Positions 7,401-7,841 of a stretch of DNA of 7,841 nucleotides are shown one piece after another (positions within the stretch are counted from its first letter, which is position 1; each line of letters opens with the position of its first letter). The translations under genes and the position numbers were made by a program. The DNA is taken from the NCBI GenBank assembly GCA_020025175.1, contig JAHHSM010000080.1, forward strand, positions 1-7,841. Direction: 5' to 3'. Source of the stretch: Oscillospiraceae bacterium. GTDB taxonomy: Bacteria; Bacillota; Clostridia; Oscillospirales; Oscillospiraceae. Under the pieces are notes generated by a model. It was given only the letters and a program-made list of their open reading frames with translations, was not told where the DNA came from and searched no databases.

Positions 7401-7458
7401 GTACGACCACTTTTACCGTTGTCGATCCAATATCAATGCCAATACGATACACAGGCAT
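4447..7458 (-). CDS. Tandem HgdC-type activase ATPase fused to DUF2229/dehydratase-like region
   Basis: This 1003-residue cytoplasmic protein has two BadF/BadG/BcrA/BcrD ATPase domains (about 4-255 and 318-575). Each has the actin/Hsp70-fold phosphate loop (GIDIGSTTVK 7-16; GIDAGSTTTK 321-330), a second phosphate motif (ELGGEDAK 101-108; DIGGQDMK 418-425) and a GG adenosine-side motif (LGGPLHF 213-219; QGGTFLN 535-541). Each also has the two cluster cysteines of HgdC activases, Cys124/Cys163 and Cys443/Cys482. A four-cysteine motif follows (602, 605, 609, 628). After it comes a DUF2229-type region (about 665-785) with Cys716, Cys741 and Cys757, then a block with FGCGTDA (Cys926) and LKIDEISNLGAVRIR. 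The charged tail (972-1003) looks disordered. The ATG has GGAAG close upstream, and the ATPase strand begins at residue 4. Family knowledge: HgdC uses ATP to drive a low-potential electron into a dehydratase. The partner here is probably the downstream 433-residue protein; the substrate is unknown. Confidence 0.92.
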   Translation of the reverse strand: MPVYRIGIDIGSTTVKVVVLDKDNQMLFRTYERHFSKVREKTCEILRRIEQDYAGQTVKLVLTGSAGLGVAKASELDFVQEVYATAAAVNTLNPGTDAVIELGGEDAKIIFFGNSLEERMNGSCAGGTGAFIDQMATLLNVTIDELDALSLKHTKLYPIASRCGVFAKSDIQPILNQGGLKEDVAASIFQAVVDQTISGLTQGRELTGKIVFLGGPLHFLKGLRERFVETLELDEEHAIFPEDGDCYAAIGSAMCAEDYQELKFEEVLDCLEKAVDTNQSLNTLPPLFSSQEEYAEFAARHNENRLPEVDISTYEGAAYLGIDAGSTTTKIVLIAQDGGILFSYYGSNQGNPVNIVLAQLREIYSLCGDRVRIAGSAVTGYGEELIKNAFRCDLGLVETVAHFAAAQYFDPKVDYIIDIGGQDMKCFKIRNDAVDSIMLNEACSSGCGSFIETFAKSMGYSIADYAKLGLFAKAPVNLGSRCTVFMNSSVKQAQKDGAPVEDISAGLSISVVKNAIYKVIRAATADDLGKNIVVQGGTFLNDAVLRSFEMELGRQVTRPTIAGLMGAFGAALTAKNSFIQMPSLLRAEDLEGFVHTAKASTCHLCTNHCALTINRFNGGRSYISGNRCSRPLGREKVSTPNMYALKYKALRRMEGKGRGSGTRGRVGIPLCLNMYENLPFWYQFFTSLNFEVVLSDESSRALYSKGQRTIPSDTVCYPAKLVHGHIMSLLEKNVDYIFYPCMPYNFDEGISDNNYNCPVVAYYPELLAANIPALKQTKFLMPYFGMHRPKDFQKRAEKYFAKEMDVDGAQSGFAIDLAYKAYHKWRENIVHAGERTISEARTRGNRILVLCGRPYHIDPEISHGIDELCAEYGFVIVTEDAVSDQMNKEKRTVLNQWSYQARMYNAARYVCEQPDMELIQLVSFGCGTDAITGDEMRTILESHGKLYTQLKIDEISNLGAVRIRVRSLLAAMEARDVHKRKEQAEQKQAASCEHGNEKKAWEL

Positions 7459-7539
7459 TCACTTCCATTTTCTATAGCATAATTTTTTCTACAAAATTCT
7501 ATTAAAAAACAGGGGTTTAGACATATTTATTCGCATTAC

Positions 7540-7568
7540 ATTCTATACCAAAATACATGTTAGCACAA
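7540..7568 (-). promoter_or_regulatory. Candidate promoter for the activase operon
   Basis: On the minus strand TTGTGC (7568 to 7563) and TAGAAT (7545 to 7540) are separated by 17 nt. The -10 matches five of six consensus bases and the -35 matches poorly, so moderate strength is expected. The leader to the ATG at 7458 would be about 75 nt, very A/T-rich, with no riboswitch-like structure that I can see. Confidence 0.45.
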
Positions 7569-7640
7569 GAGAAACATTCGTCTTTTTCTCCTCTCTTTTG
7601 ACACCATGAACAGATTCCCTCCATCCCCTTATACATCACT

Positions 7641-7663
7641 TTATGCTGCCCGACGCAGCATAA
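7641..7663. repeat. 9-bp inverted repeat beside the rightward promoter
   Basis: TTATGCTGC (7641-7649) and GCAGCATAA (7655-7663) are perfect inverted copies around CCGAC. The repeat ends 7 nt before the -35 hexamer of the rightward promoter. Neither strand has a T-run after it, so it is a poor terminator. Its position suits a transcription-factor operator for the ferredoxin-like gene, but that is inference. Confidence 0.45.
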
Positions 7664-7670
7664 TTCTCTA

Positions 7671-7700
7671 TTGACTTCCTTTTCATTTTCTCGCTATAAT
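7671..7700 (+). promoter_or_regulatory. Strong sigma-A promoter for the ferredoxin-like gene
   Basis: TTGACT (7671-7676) and a perfect TATAAT (7695-7700) are 18 nt apart. Transcription should start near 7707, giving a leader of about 40 nt that contains the full Shine-Dalgarno AAGGAGGT (7733-7740), 5 nt before the ATG. Both signals are near-optimal, pointing to high expression. Confidence 0.85.
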
Positions 7701-7745
7701 AGAGCTAGAAAACTATTATGGCTGATGCCGGCAAGGAGGTTTCTT

Positions 7746-7841
7746 ATGATCAGAATTGATAACGAGCGCTGCTGCGGCTGTGGGCACTGCCAGTCGATCC
7801 GCATGACGCTGCCTCTTGTAAAATCTGTCGATCTTGTGGAT
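7746..7841 (+). CDS. Ferredoxin-like protein N-terminus (partial, possibly frameshifted)
   Basis: Only the first 32 codons are in the window; the frame is still open at the edge. The start is secure: AAGGAGGT lies 5 nt upstream and a strong promoter precedes it. The N-terminus reads MIRIDNERCCGCGHC. Cys9, Cys12 and Cys15 form the C-x2-C-x2-C opening of a [4Fe-4S] ferredoxin motif, preceded by the typical strand. The expected fourth cysteine and proline (x3-C-P) are absent in this frame, which continues SIRMTLPLVKSVDLVD. In the frame entered by restoring four bases, the text would continue with a Cys-Pro and then DAASCKICRSCG, a second C-x2-C-x2-C. The gene may therefore be frameshifted by mutation or sequencing error, or be an atypical cluster protein. 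It could be a small ferredoxin or the N-terminal domain of a larger redox enzyme. Confidence 0.6.
   Translation, partial: MIRIDNERCCGCGHCQSIRMTLPLVKSVDLVD

Noticed and set aside
7598..7603. A perfect TTGACA -35 hexamer on the plus strand in the right-hand intergenic region.
   Set aside because: No acceptable -10 lies 16-18 nt downstream; the nearest TATA-like sequence is about 25 nt away. The promoter at 7671-7700 is far better.
7560..7607. A 15-codon minus-strand mini-ORF (start 7607) upstream of the activase gene, with AGGGA 8 nt before its ATG.
   Set aside because: It lies mostly upstream of the predicted activase promoter start site, so it is unlikely to be in the leader. A 15-codon frame is easily random and the peptide has no recognisable leader features.

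Overview
The window looks like chromosome of an anaerobic, Gram-positive-lineage bacterium (Bacillota; a clostridial or Negativicutes-type anaerobe is my best guess, not resolved further). The grounds are promoters with near-consensus sigma-A hexamers, purine-rich Shine-Dalgarno sites, SOS boxes of the Bacillus/Clostridium LexA type (GAAC-N4-GTTC), and oxygen-sensitive iron-sulfur proteins of the 2-hydroxyacyl-CoA dehydratase activase family. No mobile element, rRNA, tRNA or CRISPR array was seen.

Left end (1-576): a compact SOS control region. Two perfect LexA boxes (73-84, 102-113) and two degenerate copies (4-15, 41-52) surround a near-consensus rightward promoter. A weaker leftward promoter overlaps it and would serve a gene beyond the left edge. 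The rightward promoter drives a 122-residue membrane protein of unknown function. A 20-bp-stem bidirectional terminator (534-576) separates this gene from the convergent genes to its right.

Middle (581-2955, minus strand): a two-gene operon, MATE-family efflux transporter followed by type I L-asparaginase, coupled by a 4-nt ATGA overlap. The MATE gene appears to start with TTG.

Right-centre (3115-7458, minus strand): a two-gene operon for an activase/dehydratase-like iron-sulfur system. The first gene (1003 aa) fuses two HgdC-type (BadF/BadG/BcrA/BcrD) ATPase domains to a cysteine-rich DUF2229/HgdA-HgdB-like region. The second (433 aa) is a further dehydratase-like half. Together they resemble one roughly 1,400-residue polypeptide that, as I recall, many anaerobes encode as a single gene. 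The ATPase domains would use ATP to push a low-potential electron into clusters on the dehydratase-like part; the substrate is unknown. A modest hairpin (3069-3094) separates this operon from the MATE-asparaginase pair.

Right end (7459-7841): a 287-nt divergent intergenic region carries a leftward promoter candidate, a 9-bp inverted repeat and a strong rightward promoter. The rightward gene has an excellent Shine-Dalgarno and begins with a ferredoxin-like cysteine motif. It appears to be interrupted exactly at the expected fourth cysteine, as if four bases were missing; the window ends before this can be settled.

The most noteworthy items are the SOS-controlled small membrane protein (a candidate undescribed damage-response effector) and the split, tandem-ATPase activase/dehydratase-like system of unknown substrate.
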